Notes: a model not told the origin generated them from the sequence alone. A DNA stretch of 64,000 bases from Bosea sp. OAE506 (GCF_040546595.1 NZ_JBEPOB010000001.1:4589001-4653000); one strand, 5' to 3'. Positions 17,353-28,917 are shown, counted from the stretch's first letter. A program made the numbers and translations.

Positions 17353-18789
17353 TCAATTCGCGCGCCGCCGGGCGCCGTTGGTGCGTGGTTGCTGTGTTCT
17401 TTGCTGCAAGAACGCGACGCCGCCAAGCCCTTCCTTGGCGGAACCGGCGTCTTTTCGCTGGCCCTGCGGCTCGGCGCGCTGCGGCCGGTCGTTGCGGGGG
17501 GCCTCGGAGCGCGCAGCGCCGGCATGGGCCGGCTTCGCGGACTGGGGCCGACCCGAGCGCTCGCCCTGCGGGCGGCCTTGGTCGCGACCGCCGCCGCCCT
17601 GCTGCCCGCGCCCGCCGCGACCCTGGTTCTGGGGGGGCTTCTTCGGGGTGCGACCGTCCCAATAGGGGACGTCGCCGACCGGGGTGATGGCGATGCGGGT
17701 CAGCTTCTCGATCGCGGCGAGGTCGCCGCGCTCTTCGGGCGTGCAGAAGGCGATCGCCACGCCCGAGGCGCCGGCGCGCGCGGTGCGGCCAATGCGGTGG
17801 ACATAGGTTTCGGCGACGTTGGGCAGGTCGAACTGCACGACATGGCTGATGCCGTCGACATCGATGCCGCGGGCGGCGATGTCGGTGGCGACGAGGATAC
17901 GCAACTCGCCGTCGCGGAAGGCGCCGAGCGCCCGCTCGCGCTGGCCCTGGCTCTTGTTGCCGTGGATCGCGGCGGACTTGATGCCGGAGACCTCGAGCTG
18001 GCGGACGACCTTGTCGGCGCCGTGCTTGGTGCGGGTGAAGACGATGGCGCGCTCCATCTCGGGAACGCTCAGCGTCTTGGCCAGCAGCGAGGGCTTGTCG
18101 GCGGGGTTGGTGAAGATGACGCGCTGGTCGATCTTCTCGGCCGTCGTCGCCACCGGCGCGACCGAGACCTCGACCGGATCGCTCAGATAGGCGGAGGCGA
18201 TTTCACGGATCGGCTTGGGCATCGTCGCCGAGAACAGCAGCGTCTGGCGCTTCTTGGGGATCAGCGTCGCGATCCGGCGCAGCGCATGGACGAAGCCGAG
18301 ATCGAGCATCTGGTCGGCTTCGTCGAGCACGAGGTACTCGATCTCGCGCAGCGAGACGGCGCGCTGGTCGACGAGGTCGAGCAGGCGGCCCGGCGTGGCG
18401 ACGAGGATGTCGACATGCTGGCCGAGCGCACGGATCTGCTTGCCGACCGGCACGCCGCCGAAGATCACGGCCGACTTGATGGTGGTGAACTGGGCATAGG
18501 CGCGGATCGAGGTCTCGATCTGGGCGGCGAGCTCACGCGTCGGCGAGAGGATCAGCGCGCGTACCGAGCGGGTTTCCATGCGGCGCGGCTGGCTGAGCAG
18601 CCGGTGGATCAGCGGAAGCGAGAAAGCTGCGGTCTTGCCGGTGCCGGTCTGGGCGGCACCAAGGAGGTCGCGGCCCTGGAGGATCGGGGGAATCGCCTGG
18701 GCCTGGATCGGCGTGGGCGTCGTGTAACCTTCGGAGGCGAGCGCCTTGAGAAGCTGCTCGGCCAAGCCGAGGTCGGTAAATTGAGTCAA
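17353..18789 (-). CDS. DEAD-box ATP-dependent RNA helicase (RhlE/CsdA-like)
   Basis: A 478-residue helicase: Q motif with TPTPIQAQAIPP, Walker A AQTGTGKTAAF, PTRELA, DEAD box VLDEADQMLDLGF, SAT (LFSATMP), and in the second RecA domain RGIDVDGISHVVQFDLP and HRIGRTARAG. After about residue 375 comes a Gly/Arg/Gln-rich RNA-binding tail. It unwinds short RNA duplexes, typically in ribosome assembly and cold adaptation. The TTG at 18789 is preferred as start because GGAAAG lies 7 nt upstream; an in-frame GTG at 18825 is an alternative. The gene sits between cspA and infA on one strand, a cold-shock context. Confidence 0.9.
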   Translation of the reverse strand: MTQFTDLGLAEQLLKALASEGYTTPTPIQAQAIPPILQGRDLLGAAQTGTGKTAAFSLPLIHRLLSQPRRMETRSVRALILSPTRELAAQIETSIRAYAQFTTIKSAVIFGGVPVGKQIRALGQHVDILVATPGRLLDLVDQRAVSLREIEYLVLDEADQMLDLGFVHALRRIATLIPKKRQTLLFSATMPKPIREIASAYLSDPVEVSVAPVATTAEKIDQRVIFTNPADKPSLLAKTLSVPEMERAIVFTRTKHGADKVVRQLEVSGIKSAAIHGNKSQGQRERALGAFRDGELRILVATDIAARGIDVDGISHVVQFDLPNVAETYVHRIGRTARAGASGVAIAFCTPEERGDLAAIEKLTRIAITPVGDVPYWDGRTPKKPPQNQGRGGRGQQGGGGRDQGRPQGERSGRPQSAKPAHAGAARSEAPRNDRPQRAEPQGQRKDAGSAKEGLGGVAFLQQRTQQPRTNGARRRAN

Positions 18790-18929
18790 AACAGGTCTTT
18801 CCGGACGCCGCGACGCAAGGGGCACATGTGGGTATCGGCTGTGCCGCCGGATTGCGCCCGGCCTTTGTCTATTGCTCTTTCCTGCCGGCGAACCGCTAAG
18901 CCACAGCGCCGGAAGGTGTCGTTGGTGAA

Positions 18930-18954
18930 CCAGGCCGGCATGGAGCCGGCCTGG
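18930..18954 (-). terminator. Hairpin downstream of cspA, candidate terminator
   Basis: Nine-base-pair stem CCAGGCCGG/CCGGCCTGG with a 7-nt loop, just after the cspA stop (18968) on the minus strand. Only a TT follows, so it may be a weak terminator or an attenuator between cspA and the helicase gene. Confidence 0.45.
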
Positions 18955-18967
18955 GAAGTCTCAGGCC

Positions 18968-19177
18968 TCAGGCGACGGCGAGGTTGCCGGCCGAGGACTT
19001 GCCGGTCTTGCGATCGGCGACGAGCTCGAACGACACGACCTGGCCTTCGACCAGCTCGCGCAGCCCGGCGCGCTCGACAGCGGAGATGTGGACGAACACG
19101 TCCTGCCCGCCGTTCTCAGGGGTGATGAAACCGTAACCCTTGGTGGCGTTGAACCACTTCACGGTGCCCTTGTTCAT
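18968..19177 (-). CDS. cspA: Cold-shock domain protein (CspA family)
   Basis: A 69-residue single cold-shock domain. RNP1 is [10 protein letters not shown] (KGFGFI type) and RNP2 is DVFVHIS, with the N-terminal [12 protein letters not shown] typical of CspA. These proteins bind single-stranded RNA/DNA and melt structures at low temperature or during growth transitions. The full family length is present, and the ATG at 19177 has AAGGACGA upstream. The 190-nt region between cspA and the hairpin after ppdK would allow the long structured 5' leader known for cold-shock mRNAs, although no specific cold-box was identified. Confidence 0.95.
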   Translation of the reverse strand: MNKGTVKWFNATKGYGFITPENGGQDVFVHISAVERAGLRELVEGQVVSFELVADRKTGKSSAGNLAVA

Positions 19178-19370
19178 ATCGGTCGTCCTTGCGTTTCAGA
19201 TCCGCGTATAGAGGGAAGACACAGCCGGGCGCGCGGACGCCTGCCGTGGTCTCGTAGTCGATGTGTGGTGGATCTGAATCGTGGCCGCCGACCGAAGAGG
19301 ACCGCGCGGATGATGGCCAGAACCCGGCCGCATCTCGTCTTACATGGAGAGGCCTAGCATAAAATGCAAC

Positions 19371-19410
19371 GCGGGTCCAGCGACGGCCATGGAGCCCTCG
19401 CTGAACCCGC
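19371..19410 (-). terminator. Long hairpin after ppdK, candidate terminator
   Basis: On the minus strand, GCGGGTTCAGCGA pairs with TCGCTGGACCCGC (one G-T wobble) around a short G+C-rich loop, 37 nt after the ppdK stop. It is followed by GTTGCATTTTATG, a T-rich but interrupted tail. It is also positioned to insulate cspA from ppdK. Confidence 0.5.
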
Positions 19411-19446
19411 CAAAAGGCGGATGAGACGGAGATCGACCGCTGTCGG

Positions 19447-22132
<2,686 letters not shown>

Positions 22133-22286
22133 TGTCCCAGCCCCTTCACATCATCCAGACCGCGCAAGAACGCAGCGGCCGGCGAATGGTTCGCAGGCGC
22201 CGCAATCCGCGCGCCGCGGCGTGGTCATGCCGAAAACCGGATGAACAATCAATGAGCCGAAGGGTCAGGGCCAAGCGAAGCGCGGC

Positions 22287-22781
22287 CTAACGCCCCATCG
22301 CCCTCGCCTTCTTCGGCCAGCGCAGCGGCCAGGTGACGATGCGGTCGGGCACATCCTCGTCCGGCACGTCGTCCTCGCTGGCGAAGACACGGTTGCGGAC
22401 TGCGACGCCGGCCTCAACCACCGTCTCGGGATCGCCCGAGACCAGCGGGTGCCACCAGGGCAGGTCGCGCCCCTCGGCGACGAGCCGGTAGGCGCAGGTC
22501 GGCGGCAGCCAGGGCAGCGTGCGGACGTCATGGGGCGTCAGCGTCACGCAGTCGGGCACCTTGGTCGAGCGATTGACGTAGTCCTTGCAGCGGCAGGTGC
22601 CGGCGTCGAAGAGGCGGCAGCCGATATCGGTCGCGAGAATGGCGCCGGTATCCTCGTCCTGAAGCTTGACCAGGCAGCAGCGGCCGCAGCCGTCGCAGAG
22701 CGACTCCCATTGCTCGCGGTTCATCGCCTCGAGCGGCGTGGTGCGCCAGAAGGGCTCGTCGGGGTTGGGATCTTCGACCAT
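22287..22781 (-). CDS. YcgN-family cysteine cluster protein (UPF0260)
   Basis: A 164-residue soluble protein with the family's cysteine pattern: [19 protein letters not shown] near residue 29, then [18 protein letters not shown] near 55, and further Cys at CVTLTP and PTCAYR. Eight or so conserved Cys suggest a metal or Fe-S cluster site, as proposed for YcgN/UPF0260 and related YkgJ proteins; the biochemical role is unknown. Length and motifs match the family from start to end. It is transcribed divergently from the PBP1A gene with about 278 nt between, and no shared function is evident. Confidence 0.88.
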   Translation of the reverse strand: MVEDPNPDEPFWRTTPLEAMNREQWESLCDGCGRCCLVKLQDEDTGAILATDIGCRLFDAGTCRCKDYVNRSTKVPDCVTLTPHDVRTLPWLPPTCAYRLVAEGRDLPWWHPLVSGDPETVVEAGVAVRNRVFASEDDVPDEDVPDRIVTWPLRWPKKARAMGR

Positions 22782-23059
22782 GGGGCCTTATGCGACGGGG
22801 CGCGGACGGAGGGAAGCGCGGGCGGCGCCGCATCTAACGGCGGGCGGCCGGGGTATCGCTGGTGCGTGCCGAAACGGGACAGGCGCCGTGGCAAGGAATC
22901 TGCTGTCCCTGCATTTCGCACCCGGCCTCTGGCATGGATGCGTCAAGACGATATGTATGTCCGGTCCGGCGGGATTATGATGGCGGGCTGGCCGGAGTGC
23001 AGCAGAACCGTGGCGCCGTCGATCGGGACGGCGGCTCTCGGCAGGGTGCCAGGACGACG

Positions 23060-25285
23060 ATGGAGTTCAGGAAGACAGGCTGGACGACCCGACTGAAGCG
23101 CTTCGCGCTGGCGGTCGATTCATGGGTCGATGCCGGCCTGTGGGGCGCCGCGCGCCGAGCGGGCGACACCTATGAGCGCATTCGCAGCGCCACCGACCGC
23201 CTCACCGTCAGCGGCGGCCAGAGGCTGGCCGTCGAAGGCATCAGCGAGGGGCTGAATCTCGGCATCGCGGGCGCCTTCCTGATGCTGGCGCTGGCCATCC
23301 CCGCCTTCCAGGAAGGGCGGGAGGATGCGCTGAAGCACCAGGTCTTCGCGGTGACCTTCCTCGACCGCTACGGCGTCGAGCTCGGCCATCGCGGCGCCCG
23401 CCACGACGATTCGCTCAAGCTCGAGGAAATGCCGGACCATCTGCTCAAGGCGGTTCTGGCGACCGAGGACCGGCGCTTCTACGAGCATTTCGGCATCGAC
23501 GTCTTCGGCACGCTGCGCGCCGTCACGGTGAACGCGCGCGCCTCCGGCGTCGTCCAGGGCGGCTCCTCACTGACGCAGCAGCTCGCCAAGAACCTGTTCC
23601 TGACCAATGAGCGCTCACTCGACCGCAAGATCAAGGAAGCCTTCCTGGCGATCTGGCTGGAGCAGAGGCTGACCAAGAACGAGATCCTCAAGCTCTATCT
23701 CGACCGCGCCTATATGGGCGGCGGCACCTTCGGGGTGGCGGCGGCGGCCGACTACTATTTCGGCAAGTCGGTGCGCGACGTCACGTTGGCCGAGGCCGCG
23801 ATGCTGGCCGGACTGTTCAAGGCGCCCACGAAATACGCCCCCCATGTCAACCTGCCGGCGGCGCGGGCGCGCGCCAACGACGTGCTCAACGCGATGGTCG
23901 ATGCCGGCTTCATGACGGCGGGCCAGGTCGACAGCGCCAAGCGCAACCCGGCGACGCCGATCGACCGGCGGCGCGATTCCAGCCCCGATTACTATCTCGA
24001 CTGGGCCTTCGATGAGATCCGGCGCCTCGCCGACGACGGCAAGATCGGCCCCGAGCGCGTGCTGACCGTGAAGACGCCGCATGACCCGGCGATCCAGGAT
24101 CGGGCGGACGAGGCGATCGAATCCATCCTGCGCCAGCATGGACCGGGCTATCGCGCCAAGCAGGCCGCGACGGCGGTGATGGATACCGACGGCGCCGTGC
24201 GGGCGCTGGTCGGCGGGCGCGACTATGGCGCGAGCCAGTTCAACCGGGCGACGGCGAGCCTGCGGCAGCCCGGCTCCTCCTTCAAGCCCTTCGTCTATGC
24301 CGCGGCAATGCAGGCGGGGCTCTACAAGCCCAGCACCATCGTCAGCGACCGGCCGGTCTGCATCGGCAACTGGTGCCCCAACAATTACGGGCGCTCCTTC
24401 GCCGGCTCGATGCCGCTGACCGTCGCGCTGGCGAAGTCGATCAACACGATCCCGGTGCAGATGTCGATCGCGCTGGGCCAAGCCACGGGCGAGACGCATG
24501 TCGCCCGCGCCGCACGGATCGGCCGGCTGAAGATCATCGAGACCAGCCGCGCCATGGGGCTGAACTCGCCGCTGACCGACACGGTCTCGCTGCCGATCGG
24601 CGCCGCCGAGGTCACGGTCATCGACATGGCGGCGGGCTATGCCGTGTTCGCCAATGGCGGCCGCAGGGCCCGGCCCTATGCCGCCGTCGAGATCCGCAAC
24701 TCGCATGGCGAGGTGATCTACCGGCATGACCGGAACGAGCCCGAGCCGGCGCAGGTGCTGAGCACGCAGGTGGCCCAGGACATGAACTTCATGCTCTCGA
24801 AGGTGCCCACCGAGGGCACGGGGCGGCGTGCGGCGCTGGAGGGTGTCGTCACCGCGGGCAAGACCGGCACGACCAACGGCTACAAGGACGCCTGGTATGT
24901 CGGCTATTCCGGCAACCTCGTCGGCGCGGTCTGGTACGGCAACGACGATTCCTCCGAGACCGCGAACATGACCGGCGGCTCCCTGCCGGCCATGACGTGG
25001 AAGGAGATCATGCAGTTCGCGCATCAGGGGCTCGAGCTGAAGCCGATCCCGGGCGTCGCGCCGCCCGATCCGAAGGCGGCGACGGTGGCAAAGGCGCAGG
25101 CGCCCGCGACCCTGTCCCCAGCCTCCGGTCCGGGCGCAGGCCATATGCCGCGCCAGTCCTTCGAGGTGCTGTCCTCGGTTGGGGCGATGTTCAAGACGAT
25201 CGAGGCCCCCCGCCGCAACGGACAGCCGCTCCAGGTCGGCATCCGCGAAGTCTCATCGGGAGCCGAGCAGCGGACGCTTCGCTAG
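23060..25285 (+). CDS. Class A penicillin-binding protein 1A (bifunctional peptidoglycan synthase)
   Basis: A 741-residue protein: a short cytoplasmic N-terminus, one membrane anchor (about residues 65-85, NLGIAGAFLMLALAIPAF), a GT51 glycosyltransferase domain with ATEDRRFYEHFGIDVFG, GGSSLTQQLAKNLFL and ERSLDRKIKEAFLA, then a transpeptidase domain with SSFK (about residue 405), SIN (about 459) and KTG (about 600). It polymerises lipid II into glycan strands and crosslinks stem peptides in the periplasm. ATG 23060 has AGGA at 6 nt; the longer open frame from 22862 lacks support. The following DUF1214-type gene begins about 90 nt downstream and may be co-transcribed. Confidence 0.94.
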   Translation: MEFRKTGWTTRLKRFALAVDSWVDAGLWGAARRAGDTYERIRSATDRLTVSGGQRLAVEGISEGLNLGIAGAFLMLALAIPAFQEGREDALKHQVFAVTFLDRYGVELGHRGARHDDSLKLEEMPDHLLKAVLATEDRRFYEHFGIDVFGTLRAVTVNARASGVVQGGSSLTQQLAKNLFLTNERSLDRKIKEAFLAIWLEQRLTKNEILKLYLDRAYMGGGTFGVAAAADYYFGKSVRDVTLAEAAMLAGLFKAPTKYAPHVNLPAARARANDVLNAMVDAGFMTAGQVDSAKRNPATPIDRRRDSSPDYYLDWAFDEIRRLADDGKIGPERVLTVKTPHDPAIQDRADEAIESILRQHGPGYRAKQAATAVMDTDGAVRALVGGRDYGASQFNRATASLRQPGSSFKPFVYAAAMQAGLYKPSTIVSDRPVCIGNWCPNNYGRSFAGSMPLTVALAKSINTIPVQMSIALGQATGETHVARAARIGRLKIIETSRAMGLNSPLTDTVSLPIGAAEVTVIDMAAGYAVFANGGRRARPYAAVEIRNSHGEVIYRHDRNEPEPAQVLSTQVAQDMNFMLSKVPTEGTGRRAALEGVVTAGKTGTTNGYKDAWYVGYSGNLVGAVWYGNDDSSETANMTGGSLPAMTWKEIMQFAHQGLELKPIPGVAPPDPKAATVAKAQAPATLSPASGPGAGHMPRQSFEVLSSVGAMFKTIEAPRRNGQPLQVGIREVSSGAEQRTLR

Positions 25286-25378
25286 ACCTTCTGCTGGCGC
25301 CGTGTTGACGGGATGCGGCCCGCTGGTTCAACTCGCGCCGCCGTCGCTGCACGGGCGGCGTCTTCCGAAGGCAGGGCT

Positions 25379-25954
25379 TTGCGCGTCGTCCATCTGGCCT
25401 ATGTGATCGCGCTCGGCGCCGGGCTGGGCCTCGCCTCCGCGCATTTCGCGGTGGCCGGGCGGCCTTTGCTCGGCATGGTCGAGATCGGGCCCTGGCACGC
25501 GTGGCCGCGCAGCGGCGGGCGCGACATCGACCCCTATATGCGTGCCTATCTCGCCCGCGGCGTGCACCTGCCGCTGGGCACCGGCGAGGGCCTGGAGCTG
25601 ATCGCGGAGCGCGACCAGGACGGCCGCGCGCTGGACGGGCGCTGCCGCTACCGGCTCTCGGGCGAGGTTCCGACGACGCGGGGCTGGACGCTCTCCGTCA
25701 CGGATGGCGACGGGCGCCCCTTCCGCCTGCCGCTGGACCGCAGCGGCTTCAGCGATGCGGAGGTGGTGCGGGCGGAAAACGGGACACTGCAGATCGCCGC
25801 CGCGGCCTGGCCCCAGGCGGGCGACTGGCTGCCGCTGCCGACGAGCGGGCGCTTCCAGTTCCTGCTGCGGCTCTACGATACGCCGATCGCCACCCAGGCG
25901 GGCGAGACGCGGGCCGAGAGCCTGCCGCTCATCCAGCGGATCGACTGCCCATGA
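25379..25954 (+). CDS. DUF1214-domain protein, membrane-anchored
   Basis: A 191-residue protein with one N-terminal hydrophobic segment (VVHLAYVIALGAGLGLASAHF) followed by a periplasmic domain matching DUF1214: GPWHAWPRSGGRDIDPYMRAY, a run of beta strands with YRLSGEVPTTRGWTLSV, and LPTSGRFQFLLRLYDTP near the end. The family has no known activity and is usually coupled with a DUF1254 gene, as here. The start is uncertain: TTG 25379 has a plausible AAGGCAGGG upstream and gives a clean anchor, while ATG 25313 would add 22 residues. Its stop codon overlaps the next gene's ATG, so the two are translationally coupled. Confidence 0.75.
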   Translation: MRVVHLAYVIALGAGLGLASAHFAVAGRPLLGMVEIGPWHAWPRSGGRDIDPYMRAYLARGVHLPLGTGEGLELIAERDQDGRALDGRCRYRLSGEVPTTRGWTLSVTDGDGRPFRLPLDRSGFSDAEVVRAENGTLQIAAAAWPQAGDWLPLPTSGRFQFLLRLYDTPIATQAGETRAESLPLIQRIDCP

Positions 25955-26589
25955 GCGCGACCGACCCCGCCACCCTGCAGGGGATGGAGGCGCCGCAGCC
26001 GCGTGCCCTGCCGCTGCGCAGCCGGATCGCGGCCGCGTTCGCGCGGCTCCTGCTCGCCACCAGCGCCGGGCTGGTGCTGGCCGGCATCGTCCATATCGTC
26101 ACGATCCTGCTGATCCCGCCCCTGTCGGAGAGCGACGCCGCCCATGCCTATGCCGCGCTCGGCGCCGGCGGACAGGCCGAGCTGGTCAGGGCGGGCGATC
26201 CGCGTGGCCTGCCGCTGCCGCGCGAGGACGATCCGGCGACGGTGACGGCCATCTGCAGCTACGATCTCGCCGCCGGCCCGATGCGCGTGGTCGCGCGGGC
26301 CGGGACGCTGCCGCTCGCGCTGACGCTCCATCGCCAGGGTGGCGGCACGCTCTATGCGATCACCGACCGTGCCGCGATCCGCGGGGTCGTCGAATTCCTG
26401 GTGATGACGCAGGAGCAGCGGGACGAGCGCGCCGCCCGCGACGAGGAGGGCGAGGTCTCGCGCGAACTGCGTGTCGTCTCCGACAGCGAGCGCGGCCTCA
26501 TCGTGGTGCGGGCGCTGGCGCGCCTGCCATCGGACCGGGCCGACGCCGAGGCGCTGGCGTCGGGCGTCGCCTGCGGCATGGCCGACTAG
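25951..26589 (+). CDS. DUF1254-like membrane-anchored protein, partner of the DUF1214 protein
   Basis: A 212-residue protein whose ATG overlaps the preceding TGA (ATGA, 25951-25954), so it is coupled to the DUF1214 gene. One membrane helix (about residues 33-60, LLLATSAGLVLAGIVHIVTILLIP) is followed by a periplasmic domain with CSYDLAAGPMRVVARAGTLP and FLVMTQEQRDERAARDEEGE. The resemblance to the short DUF1254-type partner of DUF1214 rests mainly on this gene order and the N-terminal anchor with IVTILLIPPLSESDA. Function unknown; the location after PBP1A hints at an envelope role. The family name is less sure than the gene itself. Confidence 0.72.
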   Translation: MSATDPATLQGMEAPQPRALPLRSRIAAAFARLLLATSAGLVLAGIVHIVTILLIPPLSESDAAHAYAALGAGGQAELVRAGDPRGLPLPREDDPATVTAICSYDLAAGPMRVVARAGTLPLALTLHRQGGGTLYAITDRAAIRGVVEFLVMTQEQRDERAARDEEGEVSRELRVVSDSERGLIVVRALARLPSDRADAEALASGVACGMAD

Positions 26590-26590
26590 C

Positions 26591-27358
26591 TCAGCCCTTG
26601 TAGACGACGGGGGCCTTGCCGCCTTCACCGCCGGGAGCGCCGGCGCCACGCTCGCCGCCGAAGGCGCCGTTCAGCGGCATCTTGCAAAGCGGCCCGGCCT
26701 CGGCCTCCAGCGCCATGATGGCGCGCTCGGCGCGGATCGCCTCGCGCGACGGCATCTCGACGACGAGATTGGCCAGCGCATAGCGATAGCTCTCGATCCG
26801 GAATCCGACGCGCTCGCAGACCCAGAGGATCAACCCCTCGTTCTCGACGACGCGCGCAAAGGCCGGGTCGAGCTGGGAAGGGGCGACGTCGGGCGAGCTC
26901 TCGGCGGCACGCATGCGCACCCGGTCGGCCGCCACGACGCGCATCGCATTGGCGCGGAACGGGCCGATCAGGATGCGGTCGGCATTGGCATCCTCCGCGA
27001 GCCTGGCATAGCGGGAGGCCTGGGAGGCGAAGGAACCGCCGGTCAGCGCCTGGAAGTACTCCGCCCGGTAGCCCAGATGGAGCTGCGCCGGCAGGATGCG
27101 CGAATGGGCGAGAGCAGCCGTCTGCGCCTGGAAGACGCTGCGTTCATGGCCGGGCATGACGAAGCGCCAGGCCCGGTCGCGCAGCTGCTCCTCGTCATCG
27201 GTAAAGCGGAAGTGCGAGGCGGCCTCGCCCCGGGCCGTGGCGGCCCAGAAGCCGGCCTGCGGCGCCAGCATCTGGCTGACGATGTCCTGCCGCGGCCGGC
27301 CGAGATCGCCCGTGCAGGCACCCGCCGCGAGCAGCAGCGACAGGGAAGCGGCCCGCAT
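26591..27358 (-). CDS. Hypothetical lipoprotein
   Basis: A 255-residue protein beginning MRAASLSLLLAAGACTGDLG, a short signal peptide ending in a lipobox-like AGAC, so Cys15 is the probable lipidation site. The mature part is mixed alpha/beta, with FWAATARGEAASHFRFTD, a long helical centre and LILWVCERVGFRIESYRYAL, and ends in a Gly-rich tail (GAFGGERGAGAPGGEGGKA). No known family is recognised. The start ATG 27358 is chosen for the signal peptide; the open frame extends to 27634 through a region that belongs to the next gene in another frame. It converges on the DUF1254-like gene with a 1-nt gap. Confidence 0.65.
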   Translation of the reverse strand: MRAASLSLLLAAGACTGDLGRPRQDIVSQMLAPQAGFWAATARGEAASHFRFTDDEEQLRDRAWRFVMPGHERSVFQAQTAALAHSRILPAQLHLGYRAEYFQALTGGSFASQASRYARLAEDANADRILIGPFRANAMRVVAADRVRMRAAESSPDVAPSQLDPAFARVVENEGLILWVCERVGFRIESYRYALANLVVEMPSREAIRAERAIMALEAEAGPLCKMPLNGAFGGERGAGAPGGEGGKAPVVYKG

Positions 27359-27390
27359 GGCGGGCCCGCCTGAGAGACGCCCCAGATGCG

Positions 27391-27621
27391 TCACGCCGGC
27401 TGCCGGGCGCTGGTCGCCTTCCGCGGACGCTTCGGGCGGCTTGCGCTTGCGGCCAGTGCACGAGAGCGGCGACGCACCACCGGATCGGCGGCAACAGGCT
27501 CGGCCTCGCGCTCGTAGCGCACGCCGGTGAAGAACAGGATCGCCGCGGATTCCGGACGTGTGGTCCGGGCTTCCGGCGGTTGCGTCCGCAGCCGGGACGC
27601 GAGGGAGATGACGACGGCCAT
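27391..27621 (-). CDS. Small conserved hypothetical protein
   Basis: A 76-residue basic protein, MAVVISLASRLRTQPPEART followed by SAAILFFTGVRYEREAE and a Lys/Arg/Ala-rich C-terminus (KRPRKATSARQPA). The ILFFTGVRYER segment is, as I recall, a recurrent signature of small uncharacterised rhizobial proteins. It lacks a clear membrane helix or signal peptide. The gene is divergent from the DUF2336 gene, and the exact CtrA box at 27699-27713 lies 78 nt upstream of its start, so both genes could share that control. The lipoprotein gene follows 32 nt downstream on the same strand, suggesting one transcript. Confidence 0.55.
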   Translation of the reverse strand: MAVVISLASRLRTQPPEARTTRPESAAILFFTGVRYEREAEPVAADPVVRRRSRALAASASRPKRPRKATSARQPA

Positions 27622-27698
27622 GATGCGCCTCCATGCCTTGGCGCCTGAGATTGGGTCGCGGGAGATCGCTCTCCGGTTCACATCAGGACCGCACATGG

Positions 27699-27713
27699 TT
27701 AACGCGCTCTTAA
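27699..27713. promoter_or_regulatory. CtrA box, exact TTAA-N7-TTAA, between divergent genes
   Basis: TTAA at 27699-27702, CGCGCTC, TTAA at 27710-27713: an exact match to the CtrA consensus, in a region where TTAA is very rare. It is 52 nt before the DUF2336 start and 78 nt before the divergent small gene. CtrA is the cell-cycle response regulator conserved in Alphaproteobacteria. Confidence 0.7.
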
Positions 27714-27764
27714 AGCCTCGGGGATTACGCTCGCTTCAAGCCCAGAATCACAGTCGAGAAGCCC

Positions 27765-28898
27765 ATGCCGTCGCGCATTTCCGCCGAAATCGCCCAGCTC
27801 GCCCGCCTGGCACGGGATGGCGGGCTCGATCTCAGCCAGGTGTCGCTGCGGGTGAAGGCCGATCTCCTGATGTCGACGCCGAGCCCCGCCCCGGACGACC
27901 TCGCTGCCTTCGGCGAGATGGCGGAGGCGCTGGTGCCCAGCGTCGACGAGGACACCGCGGTGATTCTCGCGCGCAAGATCGGCGGCTGGCGCCATGCGCC
28001 GGCCCGCGCCATCGCGGCGCTGCAGGCGCGCGGCGGAGCCGTGCTCGCCGCCCTGATCCAGCATGGACTGCGGCTGGGCGAGGCTGAGATGGAAGGCTTC
28101 GCCGGCTCTGCTGATGGGCGCCTGCCGGCGGCGCTGGCGGAGCGCGGCGACCTCACCGCGACGGCGGCGCTAATTCTGGTCGAGCGGGGCGAGCGGGCGC
28201 TCGACTTTGCCCTGATGGCCAACACGGCCATCGCCCTGCCCCGCGCGGCGCTCGACCTGCTGCTGGCGCGAGCCCGGCTTGATGCCGGCTATGCCCAGCC
28301 GCTGCTGGCGCGGCGCGACCTGTCGAGCGCCGAGATCGCGTCGCTGTTTCTCTTCGCCGGCCCCGAGCGGCGGCAGGCCATTCTCGATTCGCTGGCGGCG
28401 CTGGAGGCGCTCAGTCCCTCCGAACGCCGGCCGGCCGTATCCGGCGAGGCGCTGGCGGGCTGGCACGCCATGGCGGCGGACGACCGCGCGGGCGCCTTCG
28501 AGGCGCTGTCGCGCCATCTCGGCGGCGGCCCGGCGCTGACACGCGCGCTCGAGGCCGATGTCTCACGCGACCTGGCGGCTCTGGCGCTGACAGCTGCGGG
28601 GGCGAGCGTCGAGGACGCGACACGTTTCCTGATCCGTCTCGGTGACGAGGCGGCTCATTCGGTCGAGCGCATCTTCGCCGTGGTCGGGCTGATGCGGGCG
28701 GTGCGGCCTGCGATCGCACAGCGGCTGGTGGCCCAGATTGGCGGGGCGGCGTCGGCGCCCGCGACCCGCAAGGGCCAGCACCAGCCGGCAATGGACCCAA
28801 GCGGCACGCCTGTGCGTCACTCTCCGGCCCGGTCGGAGTCGGCCGGCAGCACGAGCGAGATTCTGCGCAAGATCGGCGCGAAGCGCGACGGCGCCTGA
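27765..28898 (+). CDS. DUF2336-domain protein
   Basis: A 377-residue soluble protein made of repeated helical hairpins, as in the DUF2336 family, which resembles HEAT-like scaffolds. Typical segments are LARLARDGGLDLSQVSLRVK, EALVPSVDEDTAVILARKIG, and later SLFLFAGPERRQAILDSLAA. The C-terminal 60 residues are low-complexity (QHQPAMDPSGTPVRHSPARS). DUF2336 proteins are restricted largely to Alphaproteobacteria and are uncharacterised apart from hints of a link to signalling or cell-cycle control. The exact CtrA box 52 nt upstream of the ATG fits that picture. The start has no alternative in-frame ATG nearby. Confidence 0.85.
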   Translation: MPSRISAEIAQLARLARDGGLDLSQVSLRVKADLLMSTPSPAPDDLAAFGEMAEALVPSVDEDTAVILARKIGGWRHAPARAIAALQARGGAVLAALIQHGLRLGEAEMEGFAGSADGRLPAALAERGDLTATAALILVERGERALDFALMANTAIALPRAALDLLLARARLDAGYAQPLLARRDLSSAEIASLFLFAGPERRQAILDSLAALEALSPSERRPAVSGEALAGWHAMAADDRAGAFEALSRHLGGGPALTRALEADVSRDLAALALTAAGASVEDATRFLIRLGDEAAHSVERIFAVVGLMRAVRPAIAQRLVAQIGGAASAPATRKGQHQPAMDPSGTPVRHSPARSESAGSTSEILRKIGAKRDGA

Positions 28899-28917
28899 CC
28901 CAAATCAGGTCTAAAGC

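Noticed and set aside
17389..19125. Long plus-strand open frame (578 codons) opposite the DEAD-box helicase and cspA
   Set aside because: It mirrors high-G+C codons of the minus-strand genes, has no start signal or known domain, and its translation is Ala/Arg/Gly/Asp-rich as expected for an antisense shadow.
19178..19370. Extra gene in the cspA upstream region
   Set aside because: Short frames here have no start signal or similarity; a long 5' leader is the simpler reading.
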